Shown here piece by piece: positions 1 to 10,639 of a stretch of DNA of 64,000 bases. The translations under genes and the position numbers were made by a program. Source of the stretch: Labyrinthula sp. Ha (Eukaryota; Sar; Bigyra; Labyrinthulida; Labyrinthulaceae). The notes beneath the pieces were generated by a model, which searched no databases, had not been told where the DNA came from, and was given only the letters and a program-made list of their open reading frames with translations. Each line of letters opens with the position of its first letter. Position 1 is the first letter of the stretch. Location: NCBI GenBank assembly GCA_015227615.1, contig JAALGZ010000086.1:1-64000 (forward strand), in the 5' to 3' direction.

Positions 1-2404
1 CAATATTAGAATGTGTTCTAAGTTTTGGATAAGAATCGCTGAGAGTATGTGAGAACTCTTTTGGAGTTTCTTTTTGGCTGAGATAGAGAAAATTCACTAC
101 GGTAATTAACTAATCACAAGAAGAATTTCATATCAAAAAAGTTTTATATATGATGCTAAATCTATATTGTATATATTTCTTAACTAGGTCTCGCTTCAAT
201 TTATCTCTCTTAGAGCGAGTATCGGGGCGTAATTCAGGAAATATTATCAAATGGAGTAATGAATCTTGTAGCTTAAAAAATGATCCTGCTCATCGTTCTT
301 ACCGTTAATTTCGCTTTGCTCTAAGCATTTCTTATTGCAAGCATCGGTAAACAAAAAGTTGAGAATTTCTATTAGGATAATTGGCGTTAAACACGAAAAG
401 AAATCCTAAGCAATCACACTCTTAATAATAATTTAGACCTGTATATGTTTTTCTAAAAATCGTACCTAAATTCTTTGTTTAATTTTGCTCTTGTTATAGG
501 TGAAAACAATGACATGCATCATTTGGCACAATTACTTTGAATGGTATCAAAATGAGCACTTTAAAGCAATGTACAATAATTTAATAGCTGTTTGATGCAG
601 CAAAAAGAACTGTAAGAATAGGTAGATCCTCAAGAAAAGTAAAATTTCATTAGTTTCGTATGGACACTTGTCCTTAGTTTCCTCCTTAGTTCTCCATACT
701 GACTTGACCAAAACATTGTTCTTTTCAGCCCAGGAATAATAAAAGTTTTTATGACACTCTGAGGACAGAACAAATGGATTTCAATGAGAACTTGCTAGAC
801 ACACCATAACAATGTCTGCCCAGTTCATCATACCGAATTCTTTCCCTTCCTCATACCAACTAATTTTTTTGGGGGTTGTTCTCTCATTTGCACTAGGTTT
901 AAATCATTCTCCTAAACTCTAAGTTGAAATATAGCAATATTGATAATTACGAATATTTGTGAGACAATAGTACGAGGAAACCCTTAGTCTTCCAAAATTC
1001 TACAAATGTTTTTCTTCATGAAATTAGATAAAGTAGTACCGGTACAATTATTTTGTTTATCACAATACTGATGAATATGCCAATAATAAAATAAATAAAG
1101 GTATTCGCTTTATTTCTGTAACAGGAAATAAAGAAGATGTATTCCTTTTTTTTGGTGCTTAAATACAGAAAGTATCTTTTTTCCGCATTGGAAAACCCAT
1201 ATTTCTCCATCTATAATAAATTTTCCCAGCTCCAGCTGTTTTTATATGGAAATTCTGTATCGTTTTTACACCAGAAATGCACCATCTGAATTAATTGGCC
1301 TATAATGAGGAGGTCACCTTAATATACTTATTGAGACCAATGTTATGAGAATTTCCATTGCTATTAATAAATGAACGAGAATTATCGCTTTTCTTTAAGA
1401 GTTCAAACACATATTCTCGTATTATTAACTTCTGAAATAATTCACAAACTTGAGCGAGAACAAAAATGAGAAAATATGACAGAAGGGTAAAAATTATTGA
1501 GATAATGAATACTCATAAGCCATATGAATCACATCAGATTTTAGTTTTGCACCTTAACAAGAGTTTTGGTTTCGCATGGAAATAATATCGTAGAAAGAAA
1601 GTAATACTAAAGAATATTATAAATTAATCTCGCTAAAAAAGAAGTTTGCTTGTGCGGGGCGGATCTTTATGTTTGCACGAGGTTCCACAAGAAACTTGTT
1701 TTTACCTGAGCTGTCATACCTAAAGCCCATGTTAACCACCCGCTTCTGAAGAACTTATTATGTACAAGGGCAGGGGTCGCACTCCAATGTAGATGACTAG
1801 CAGAATGAAGACGGAGAGGACTCAAACTTCATACCTCAATCTTTTCCGAGTTTGTTTTTCCTATAATTTCATCATCATATTGCTATATATGCTCCAATGA
1901 AATTATTTAAAAGCTAAGCAACCCAGGAGCATCAAATCAGCAACGCACCTTTGTAGATTACACACGATCAAACTCTAAATTAAACTTTCCTATCTATTAC
2001 TTTTAAGACCCCTGCTTTGTAACCTTGAGAAGCACTCCTCTTCTTCATTCCAGAGAAGAAAATCACAAAGCATATGCATTTGGTGCTTACCAAAATTAAA
2101 TGAATAAACACTTCTCTTTGAATAATATCGAGATCTCGAGTGTATTGGCTCTCGCTCAATCCCGAAAAACTCCCACCGTATTATCCGTTTAATTAAAGTA
2201 AAAAGTAAACGAAACTTCTCCAAGAGAATACCCTGAATACCACCCCAAATTGTACTGAACAGTTAAAAAGAGGGAAAGATATTCAAGTATAAGGTACCCC
2301 TGGTCAAAAGATAGCAAAATCAGACAAAGTTCTGTGGTTTTTCCTTTGTTATTCAATATTCTATTTGAGCACGCTTAAAAAGTTTACAGTGACACAAAGT
2401 GAAA
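1..2404. other. intergenic DNA, no gene seen
   Basis: AT-rich sequence upstream of the adenylyl cyclase gene. The only open frames are short (64 and 77 codons on the minus strand) and show no recognisable domain or composition. No tRNA, tandem array or mobile element end was seen. The last 60 bases before the cyclase ATG are the probable 5' leader and core promoter, but no clear TATA or initiator motif stands out. Confidence 0.6.
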
Positions 2405-5400
2405 ATGTACAAGTCTAAAAGTAAAGAAAATTCAAGTCGATATCATTCAGAAGTAGTAGATAAGAAGAATTTTGTTGCATTTTTACCAAATCGAGTACGA
2501 AAAGCTATTTCTAGAGGAGAAATAAAACGAAGTACCCAAGTCAAGTACAGTACAGGTGTGTGTTTATTTGTCGATGTGTCTGGATTCACTCAGTTAGGTA
2601 AAGTTTATAGCAAAACCTATGACCCAAAGGAGGCAACAGAGAGACTAGCAAAGGAAATCATGAATGTTTTAGAGTGCTTAACAAATATTTGCCTTGAATG
2701 GGGTGGAGACGTTTCAAAATTTGCAGGTGATGCTTTAATTTGTATTTGGCATGGAAAGGATGTGGAAACTTTAGCTTCACGAGTAGAACTTGTTGCTCAA
2801 GATATGTTAATTTCTGTTAAAGAAATAAATCCTGACTTGGACATACACGGTGGGATTGGATACGGATCAATATTTGATTTTTTTCTGTATGGAAAAGGTA
2901 GTAGGAAAAATTTTACTTTTATGGGAACAAGTCTTGGTTCAAGACCAAGGACGAAAAATGTTCCTAGATGGTATCTTGCATCCGGATTTGCTCCTGTCTT
3001 AGCTAATTTTCTTGCTGGTGAAGCTCCAAGAGGAACAATTTTTTCAGCGACGAGTCAAAATTTTTCTACAGAAGGATGTCGAAGGATTACAAGACGAGTG
3101 TTTTTTGAATCAAGGAATGATGAGCTTCAACATATACCCAGGGATCGAAAGAGTAGTGATTTGTATGCGCTTAGAGACAGTGTTTTTCCTTGTAGTCTAC
3201 CTGAGTCATTTGGGAATATAGCTGAGGAATTGAATAATAGTACTCTTGAAGAATTTGTTCCTCCTTTAGTAAGAAAAAAATTAGCTGGAGGGGGATTTAA
3301 AGGTGGGCAGATAATGCCTAATGTTTGTGTTATGTTTATTTGCTTAGATTATTTTCAATTAACAGAAATTGAACTCAAACAGAATAAAGTGGATAAGAAA
3401 AAGTTGAAAGATATTAATACAGTGTTTGGGTTGATGTTGCATGAAGTAAGAACGAAGAAAGGTGAAGTCAGAGATATGTTGTATGATGACAAAGGATGTG
3501 TATTTATAGCGCTGTTCAACGCGCACAATTCTGTTGAACATCCTGAGAGGTTGGCTATGGCTTGTGCTCATTCAATTATCAGGACTGCCCCAAAGGCTAA
3601 AATAGGGATTAACTGTGGTGAATGTTTTGTTGGTATGTGTGGGATGGATCAGAGGCATGATTTTGTAGCTATCAGTCATGAAGTTAATCTAGCTTCAAGG
3701 TATTCTAATAATGCAGAGGAAGGTCAAATTCTTGTTGGTGAAAGTGTTTACCAGAAACTAAAGAAGGTGGAAAGTTTTCAGCCTCATTCTATATCTTATA
3801 TGAAAAAGTCTCCTGATGAAAATGGAGAAAATATTATAAAGACTGAGGTTAACTATGATTGTTATTTATCAACTGGAAGAATTAAAAGAGAAATAAGTTT
3901 TTTAGCTCACAATGGAACTTTTATTTTATCTGACGACTTGGATGATGGACAGAATTCAAACTGTGAGGAAGGAGGAAGTACGAGTATAGCCACTGCTATC
4001 TCTACGGAATTTATTGTTGGCAGAAGAAAGGAAATATCTGGAATAATTAGCTCAATTAACCAAACCAAGTTGCCCTCAGTAAGTAGAATTGAAGGTTTAA
4101 AAGGATCTGGTAAGAGTCACCTGATCAAGCATATCAGGGAAAAGGTTCGAAACAAGGCTGATGTCGTATACTGTGCTTGTCTTGATTTTGAGCAAGGTAC
4201 ATCATTATTTCTATACAAGCAGCTTGTTTTTACCTTACTGGGTCTAAATTCTGCTGATCCCGAATCTATTACACCAACCGAGTTTGATCAGGCTTGTCAA
4301 AGAAACCAACTTGTTGTCCCCGAAGAAGTAGCTGAACATTTACTAGTATTAAAAAAAGCTCCTTTAGTATCTATGTCAGAACCCACAAGGTCAAACAAGT
4401 ACTTGGGAAGTCTAAATCGAAAAGCAGCTCAACATAGAACAATAAAAATGTCAGATATCATTAACAAACCTCAGCCAAATTCAGGCTCAAGGTATGGAAT
4501 TACTAAAACTGCATCTCCGCGTAAGAAGAAGTCCGAATTCAGATTGTCTACTTTTACCCAGAAAACAAAGTCAAAACCAATGAGGTTGGGCGCTAATGGT
4601 GCCCCTACGATGCTAGGGAAGTTGGCAAACTCAACTACAGACAGCTCTTTCATCTCTACGGGAACAGTGCGACCAGAAACTATTATGAAAACCCAGTCTG
4701 TTGGAAGCTTGAACTCTGATGTAGACGAAGATCATGAAGTAAGCTTTCAATCTTTCCTTAAATTTCTGTGCGAGCTCTTGAAATCATGTCTAAGAGAAAG
4801 TAAGCTATATACTCTTGTAATAGTACTTGAAGACTTTCAGTGGATTGACTTGAATAGTTTTGAAATATTTCAGTACCTTCCTGGGGAGTTGATGGAGCGT
4901 GTGCATTTGATTATTAGTCACCGACCCGAAAAGCATTTAACTGTTCATGAGAGAAATAAAATTCAAATATTGGATAAGAAACTTGATCAACTTAATGAAG
5001 AACTTATTCCTAATAACAAATATGTTCTGGGGTCTTTATCCAGTAGAAGAGTTGCACAACTTGTGTTCAGGCTTTTAATGAAAGATTTTAACTTGGAACT
5101 AGATGAGCAAGGTGTAAAGGGTGAAAAAATGTTGGATACAAAGTTGCGCCAGTTAATTGAATTACGTGGAGGTGGTTTACCCTCTAGAATAATTCTCTTG
5201 ACAAAGTTCTTCAATGATAAGAACTATATTAAATTTGACCCAGACAAGCACAATTTTAGGCTCAAAGAGAAATATATCGGAAAAGCTTTTAAAGATGTAC
5301 CAGAAAGTTTAATTAATTACGCGAAGTTTCGTTTAAACAAGTTAGATGGGGAACATATCTGGATACTTAAAGTTGCAGTTTGTTTAGCTGAAGGAAGAAA

Positions 5401-5773
5401 GTTTGATGAAAAATTTTTATACAAAGTATTAAAAAAGGACTCAGGCTTACTAGAGTTTGATCATTTTCGTGATGCACTATTATATTTACAACATCTAGAT
5501 TTTATAGCTTCTGATGAAGAGGCTGCTAAGAATTCTAGGGTTTCTTTTAGCAGGCTAGATAGATATTTACCTACCAAATATAAGTTCAAAGAATTATATG
5601 CTGAAGCACTTTTGGAAATGATACCTGAGCGAAGAAAAACAGAGATAGAAGCCTTCAAAGAGGAAGTAAGAGGTGCCAAAACTACACATAGAAGAAATGC
5701 GGAACGAAGAAAAACACAGTTCTCGTTAATGGGTTCTCTTGGAAAGAATTCTTTGAGAAGCAGAAGAATCTAA
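2405..5773 (+). CDS. soluble-type class III adenylyl cyclase with two cyclase domains and a STAND-like NTPase domain
   Basis: Predicted to make cAMP from ATP, by homology to the mammalian soluble adenylyl cyclase (ADCY10) architecture. The start is the ATG at 2405; an in-frame TGA lies just upstream at 2390. The protein has 1122 residues and no membrane segment. Cyclase domain 1 (about 52-190) has FVDVSGF with metal-ligand D57 and GGDVSKFAGDAL with D109, the 52-residue spacing of the family. Cyclase domain 2 (about 305-460) has INCGECFVG and VNLASRY but a degenerate first metal motif (ICLDYF), as expected for the pseudo-symmetric partner. An NTPase domain follows: FIVGRRKE near 535, Walker A GLKGSGKS near 563, Walker B VIVLEDFQWID near 804-815. 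The Walker motifs are separated by a long Ser/Lys-rich linker (about 660-775). A 19-residue insertion sits in domain 1 after FTFMG. At 1122 residues it is shorter than the roughly 1600-residue mammalian enzyme and lacks most of the C-terminal helical repeat region. No intron is needed. Confidence 0.9.
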   Translation: MYKSKSKENSSRYHSEVVDKKNFVAFLPNRVRKAISRGEIKRSTQVKYSTGVCLFVDVSGFTQLGKVYSKTYDPKEATERLAKEIMNVLECLTNICLEWGGDVSKFAGDALICIWHGKDVETLASRVELVAQDMLISVKEINPDLDIHGGIGYGSIFDFFLYGKGSRKNFTFMGTSLGSRPRTKNVPRWYLASGFAPVLANFLAGEAPRGTIFSATSQNFSTEGCRRITRRVFFESRNDELQHIPRDRKSSDLYALRDSVFPCSLPESFGNIAEELNNSTLEEFVPPLVRKKLAGGGFKGGQIMPNVCVMFICLDYFQLTEIELKQNKVDKKKLKDINTVFGLMLHEVRTKKGEVRDMLYDDKGCVFIALFNAHNSVEHPERLAMACAHSIIRTAPKAKIGINCGECFVGMCGMDQRHDFVAISHEVNLASRYSNNAEEGQILVGESVYQKLKKVESFQPHSISYMKKSPDENGENIIKTEVNYDCYLSTGRIKREISFLAHNGTFILSDDLDDGQNSNCEEGGSTSIATAISTEFIVGRRKEISGIISSINQTKLPSVSRIEGLKGSGKSHLIKHIREKVRNKADVVYCACLDFEQGTSLFLYKQLVFTLLGLNSADPESITPTEFDQACQRNQLVVPEEVAEHLLVLKKAPLVSMSEPTRSNKYLGSLNRKAAQHRTIKMSDIINKPQPNSGSRYGITKTASPRKKKSEFRLSTFTQKTKSKPMRLGANGAPTMLGKLANSTTDSSFISTGTVRPETIMKTQSVGSLNSDVDEDHEVSFQSFLKFLCELLKSCLRESKLYTLVIVLEDFQWIDLNSFEIFQYLPGELMERVHLIISHRPEKHLTVHERNKIQILDKKLDQLNEELIPNNKYVLGSLSSRRVAQLVFRLLMKDFNLELDEQGVKGEKMLDTKLRQLIELRGGGLPSRIILLTKFFNDKNYIKFDPDKHNFRLKEKYIGKAFKDVPESLINYAKFRLNKLDGEHIWILKVAVCLAEGRKFDEKFLYKVLKKDSGLLEFDHFRDALLYLQHLDFIASDEEAAKNSRVSFSRLDRYLPTKYKFKELYAEALLEMIPERRKTEIEAFKEEVRGAKTTHRRNAERRKTQFSLMGSLGKNSLRSRRI

Positions 5774-5953
5774 AGAAGATATTTTTGTAATGTTATGGAA
5801 TATTTATGTTTGAAATATTCTTTCTGTTGAAAAGTAGTTTTTTGTACTGGCAGTGTTGAAGGTGTATTTTCATTTTCTGTTTAAAACTTATCTTTTAATT
5901 TGTAGAGCTTAGTTATTTAAGGCGCACTAACTTTTCTATTTATAAAAGTGTGT

Positions 5954-6160
5954 TCAACTTTCAAGTCTTTGCCTTCTACGTTCTGCTGCTTCACGTTTTT
6001 TACACTCTTTATACACATCAAATAATCCTTTACACATAGAATCTAGGAATTTAAGATGCAAAAAAAGAAAACCCTTGTTAACATAATTGTTTTCGATACA
6101 TTCCATTGACTGTTTATACTCAACTTTACAAAATGAGTTTCCGTCTTTGAAGCTTTGCAT
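5954..6160 (-). CDS. twin CX9C mitochondrial protein, COX23/CHCHD7-like
   Basis: A small gene of 68 codons. It carries two CX9C motifs, CKVEYKQSMEC and CKGLFDVYKEC, followed by a basic tail (CKKREAAERRRQRLES). This is the signature of intermembrane-space proteins oxidised by the Mia40 relay. The sequence around the motifs (SMECIENNY, YKECKK) looks most like COX23/CHCHD7, a cytochrome c oxidase assembly factor; COX19-like is the alternative. Between the two motifs lies a hydrophobic stretch of about ten residues (GFLFLHLKFL) that the family lacks. Reading 6043-6072 as a 30-nt intron (GTTTTC...CCTAG) removes it and gives NNYVNKDSMCKG, the family spacing. The gene is tail-to-tail with the cyclase gene (180 bp between stops) and diverges from the dehydrogenase gene. 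Confidence 0.8.
   Translation of the reverse strand: MQSFKDGNSFCKVEYKQSMECIENNYVNKGFLFLHLKFLDSMCKGLFDVYKECKKREAAERRRQRLES
6043..6072 (-). other. candidate 30-nt intron in the CX9C gene
   Basis: On the minus strand this stretch begins GTTTTC and ends TTCCTAG, with a T-rich body. Removing it joins AAG G to AT TCT and restores the usual distance between the two CX9C motifs. Its length is a multiple of three and it holds no stop, so the frame stays open either way. The donor is weak. The alternative is a lineage-specific ten-residue insertion. Confidence 0.45.
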
Positions 6161-6388
6161 TTTCTTTAGTTAATTTACACAAGATATATGATTGGCCCAA
6201 ACAGCGAATGAAGTTTCAGCAATCCATCAATACTTTCACAAAATGAAGCAACTGCTTCAAGCAATATCATTGGAGGATTGAGCCAATTAATCCTTAAGTA
6301 TTGTTCTATTTCAATAGGTCATTCCGACCAATCAAATCAAGGGTAGGAAATAAAAGATAGCGTTAAGCAAACAAAACAAAAACAAGAC
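6161..6388. promoter_or_regulatory. divergent intergenic region between CX9C gene and dehydrogenase
   Basis: These 228 bp separate two start codons that point away from each other, so both promoters must lie here or overlap. No TATA box or known operator is obvious. The leader just before the dehydrogenase ATG is an A/C-rich run (caaacaaaacaaaaacaag), typical of an unstructured 5' leader. Confidence 0.4.
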
Positions 6389-7195
6389 ATGACAAACAGA
6401 GCAGGAAAAACATACGTAATTTCAGGCGGGGCTTCCGGATTAGGTGAAGGTACAGTTCGCCGATTTATCGAGGAAGGTGCAAATGTAGGAATCCTGGACA
6501 GAGACACTGACAGAGGACCTGAATTGGCCAAAGAACTGGGTCCAAGGGCTTTGTTTGTAGAATACGATGCAATGGAAGAAGAAAGCATCGTTGCAGCTGT
6601 GAAGACCGTATATGAAAAATTTGGATCTATTCATGGCTGTGTCGCTTCCGCAGGTACCGGCTCGGTGGAATTAACCCTAAGAGGCAAGAAAAAAGAAGAT
6701 GGCAGCGTCAAGTACAAAGTGCACAACTCCCAGATCTTTGATTTTGTTGTGAAGGTTAATCTCTACGGAGTTTTTAATCTAAACAAGCATTGTGCAAAGT
6801 ACATTGCTATGAATGAACCAGATGAGAATGGGCTTAAGGGTGTATTAATCAACGTGGCAAGTGTTGCAGCTGTGGATGGCCAAAAGGGACAAGTTGTATA
6901 TGCTGCAACTAAGGGAGCGTTGTGCTCGATGACACTGCCTATGGCAAGAGACTTGGGAAGAATTGGTATTAGAGTTATGACTATTCTTCCAGGAACGATG
7001 GATACCCCTATGATGGCGGCTGCGACTGATGCAGTTAGGAAGCCGCTACTGGAAGGGATCATTGCTCCGAAGAGATTTGGTAAGCCAGCAGAGTTTGCTG
7101 CATTATGCGCTACTATTGTGGACAACAGCTTTTTGAATGGTGAATGTATTAGATTGGACGGAGGTGTGCGTATGCCATATTCTTCAAAATACTAA
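6389..7195 (+). CDS. short-chain dehydrogenase/reductase, HSD17B10 (3-hydroxyacyl-CoA dehydrogenase type 2)-like
   Basis: A 268-residue classical SDR, a full-length single exon. The glycine motif SGGASGLG (12-19) binds the dinucleotide, and D37 at the end of strand 2 (ILDRD) points to NAD(H) rather than NADP(H). The catalytic triad fits: S158 in NVASVAA, Y171 and K175 in YAATKGA, with the usual 13-residue Ser-Tyr spacing. PGTMDTPMM follows, as in the type 2 3-hydroxyacyl-CoA dehydrogenase/17-beta-HSD10 group, which oxidises short or branched acyl-CoAs in mitochondria in animals. The likely role is fatty acid or isoleucine breakdown. The exact substrate cannot be read from sequence, and no clear mitochondrial presequence precedes the first strand. 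The codons are visibly richer in G and C than the flanking DNA. Confidence 0.9.
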   Translation: MTNRAGKTYVISGGASGLGEGTVRRFIEEGANVGILDRDTDRGPELAKELGPRALFVEYDAMEEESIVAAVKTVYEKFGSIHGCVASAGTGSVELTLRGKKKEDGSVKYKVHNSQIFDFVVKVNLYGVFNLNKHCAKYIAMNEPDENGLKGVLINVASVAAVDGQKGQVVYAATKGALCSMTLPMARDLGRIGIRVMTILPGTMDTPMMAAATDAVRKPLLEGIIAPKRFGKPAEFAALCATIVDNSFLNGECIRLDGGVRMPYSSKY

Positions 7196-10100
7196 TTTTT
7201 TCAAACTTAGACTCTAAGGTGAATCATTATAGTATATATACTTGATTTACATGCTTTTAAGTTGTATCGAGTACCCTTAATTATGATAACTTATATCATT
7301 TTTTTGGCTAAGCTTCAGGTCTCTGTTCTACTTAGTTAAAGCTACAATTAGTTTTTAAGGGATTAGTAGAAGGATAATTTTCTCGGCACCAATCACCTTT
7401 TTGAACAGAGAGACTGAGGCAGTGGTTCTGGTATTTCTTGGTTATGGATTTTATATGAAAGTATCATAGATTGAACTCTGGACATTACCCTTACTACTAT
7501 TGTACTGATCTAATTACTCCAAATAATGAGTAGACTACCAATGAGGTGTACTTAGAGGAAATAATTTTCCATAGCTCTGGTGCTGGAAAATTTGAGTCTG
7601 GATTTTTGAACATAATTGAATAATCAACTTTGCTTCATATGAACATTTGTGGATTTGTTCTTGGCTTATAAGTAGGTGTCACTTTCAGAGGACCAGGGCT
7701 TGAGAAAATATAGGTGTCTTAACTCTGTTCTCACTCCAGAAATTTTCATGTTGCAGACGCTATTTCTATAATAAGTGCGCTAATTATTCGAAAAAAAAAA
7801 ATAAAAATTTTAAGATTAAGAAACCAGCAAGATCACAAAACAAAGCATATATTTCTTACAAATATGCTTTTTGCAGGCGTGGTATTTTTCTCCATTAAGA
7901 GCACCATAAGTTCTCCATACGATATTATAGTAATACTTTACGTCATACAAGAGCCGTAACGATCAAACTAAGTAAAAAATACACTTTATTTAAGACTTTC
8001 AGCGTTATGAGATCAGAGAATATATAGTCTCTAGGCTAAGCCTGTAGAAATTTCTTGAATATATACCATCTGTAGTGGATTGGATTTGCGCACCATTCAC
8101 TCGAGCGCATGTCCTTAGTAACGGGGTTAATAGGTACATTGAAAGCTAAGCAACCCTGGGTTATCTTTTCTAATTGAATTAGTTGGTAACGATGTATCCA
8201 ACAATTTAATAGTATTACAGATCATCAAAAGTAGAGAAAAATTTACATATGGACATTGAGGCAGTAGGACATAGGATATAAAGCTAGTAACCAGGCTTAA
8301 CATAAGGATTTTTTTTAGTTGGGTAGTAGAACCTTAATAATAAGTTTGCTTCTAGTTGTATTAAATATAGCGAGCTGGTCGAAGACATGACTAAAGGGTC
8401 GAAATGTGCTACTACATTTAAAGCTAATTAAATGGGCTACCAAAATATTTTGTAGCGTTACTTTACATGAATTATTACTTTTATTACCTAGTAAGCTTCA
8501 TCATTATAGCGGTGTACGATAAGCCCCGTAGAATGCTAAGCTTATGTGATACCGACATTTACCGCAAATGATTAGTCTTTTTGGGCAGATACGACTAGAA
8601 GGCCCCATTCCTGCTATAAATTGATGTAACGTGGGTAAATGAAAGGACAAGGCGAATGTGCTATACGTTTACAGAAAAGGTTTTTTTTGTTAGAGGCAGT
8701 AACAAAGTTTTGAACCAGGTGTGAGCTTTAGGTAACTGGGGCGATTTACCATTGATTCTTGTTTCATTCCTATGGTAACATCGTTCTTTGTTAGAAAATC
8801 ATTTCACCAGAACCATGACTTAAAAGATAGTTGTTTCCATCAAGTGCAGTTTCCTTTCAGGTTCCCTAAAACCTTATTCTCATATAAATCAATTATTCTC
8901 AACTACTTGTAAGGCTTGGAAAAGTTTACAATCTCAACATACAGTGTGTCTTAAGATGTTAGCTGATTAACTATCGTAAAGAGCGGAATACCGAGGCTAA
9001 AGGGAAAAAGTGTGCAGTCCTCAATTTATATTATCAAACTTAGTTTTGTAGTTTTTACTTGGAATTTGTGTAACAAATTTCTTTTTACCCACAAGATCAC
9101 AAAAGCAATGATTTCATTTGTTATCATGTGATATAATCAAACCTGATGCTATCTAGAATTTTCTGAAGCATTGAGAATGGCTGGGTTGATGCAGGGCTTT
9201 CAGAAGGGTTAAGAGCTTTCCAAGGTACAAACAATTATTTCATTATTGGTACAGCAGTGCTCACTGAGATCTCAACTGGAATATTAGAAAATTACTTGGC
9301 GACTGAGTAAGGATAAGAAACCCCATAGGAGCTTTGGGTAAGAACTAGGGAGCCCATCTAGAATCTCGAGCTAGTATTGTTGTAGCTATTTTCATCGTTC
9401 CTCCGGCTCCCTACTAGAACTATAGTACCCCAATCTCGATGCTTTGTCAAGATTCTAGATATGTCTAGGTTTAACTCAAATTTTGCGAAACCTGTTACCG
9501 TTTTATGTTTTTTCTTTATATCTCCCAGCTAAGTAACTGACTCTTGCTAGCAGATGAAATATTATTTTAAGATGTGACACTCTTCAGTAGTAACAGGCTT
9601 AAGAACATCTACGTTATTCATTTAATCACTCTCGTACCTGTTATCAATGAGTTGTGGTGAGATTATTGCCGAAAATGAGTGAAAATGTGAAAAGCCCTAG
9701 AAAATCTAGAACCACGAGAATCATCTAATTTTCGAGTTTCCAGATTGAGATACTCGACATTTTGATTTTCTGAGAATCCTTTTTTTACTGATTCCATTTG
9801 GCATTCACTATTGAGAATTCACAAGCTATGAGAGAATCTAGCTCAGGAGAGGGCTATTTTTCCCATTTTAAATTTTCCTCAATCACTAAGGCTTTGTTGC
9901 ATAGTATTTGTAAAACACTAACAGAGCAGAACTAAGTTCAGGTGCAGTCATTGGTGTTGTAAATTGATTCCTATGTAAGACTTCTCAATACTTAAAAAAA
10001 GCTGTTAGATGTACATTGGGCCACCCACAGAATTAGTCATATTCCCCATTGAGCAATACGCAAGATTTTTCATAAGAAATATTTGAGAAATGTTTCAGAG

Positions 10101-10639
10101 ATCCTAAAGTTGAAAACTTTCGGATTGATGGAGAGCGAAAACACTAAGTTTATATCATTGGAAAATTTTCGGACACTGCACCGCAAGTTATCTCCCTTAC
10201 TTAAGTTAATTTTTTCGACGTAACTAAAGGTAACAGCAAATATATCACTCAGTATATAACATCCTCACGTCAGGTTGTGGCCTAATATTTTTGAGGGGGC
10301 ATATTACAACACAAAGTGCATCAGTGAGCTCACTTGTGACTTTGCCAGATATACTCCTAATTGTTTCAGGCGCTAAGACACAGATGATAATGAAACTCAT
10401 TCAGACTGCTGCCTTTTCAGTTAGGAGCTTTAGTTTCAAGTAAAACCACTAGAATAAATAAATATATATATATATATATATATATACAAAAGCAAGTTAG
10501 TTCCCATTTTCTGGATTATGTTTACATAATAATTTGTAAGAGTGAAAGAGCGGTCTTTTGGAAACCGAATATTTTCAACTCTTATATTTAAACGGATCAA
10601 AATCGAAACAAAATCTGTGGCCAATACAGACAGAGTGAA
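7196..10639. other. intergenic DNA, no gene seen
   Basis: About 3.4 kb without a convincing open frame. It contains short homopolymer runs (an A run near 7790) and a (TA)n microsatellite at 10462-10486, about 150 bp upstream of the Nudix gene. No transposon ends, RNA gene or gene fragment was recognised on either strand. Confidence 0.6.
10462..10486. repeat. (TA)n microsatellite
   Basis: About 25 bases of uninterrupted alternating A and T upstream of the Nudix-like gene. Similar runs occur near 48138-48156, 59970-59988 and 63398-63428. Confidence 0.9.

Noticed and set aside
1910-8156. A 15-bp repeat, AAAGCTAAGCAACCC, at 1910-1924 and 8142-8156.
   Set aside because: A few matches of this length are expected by chance in 64 kb, and the flanks do not align.
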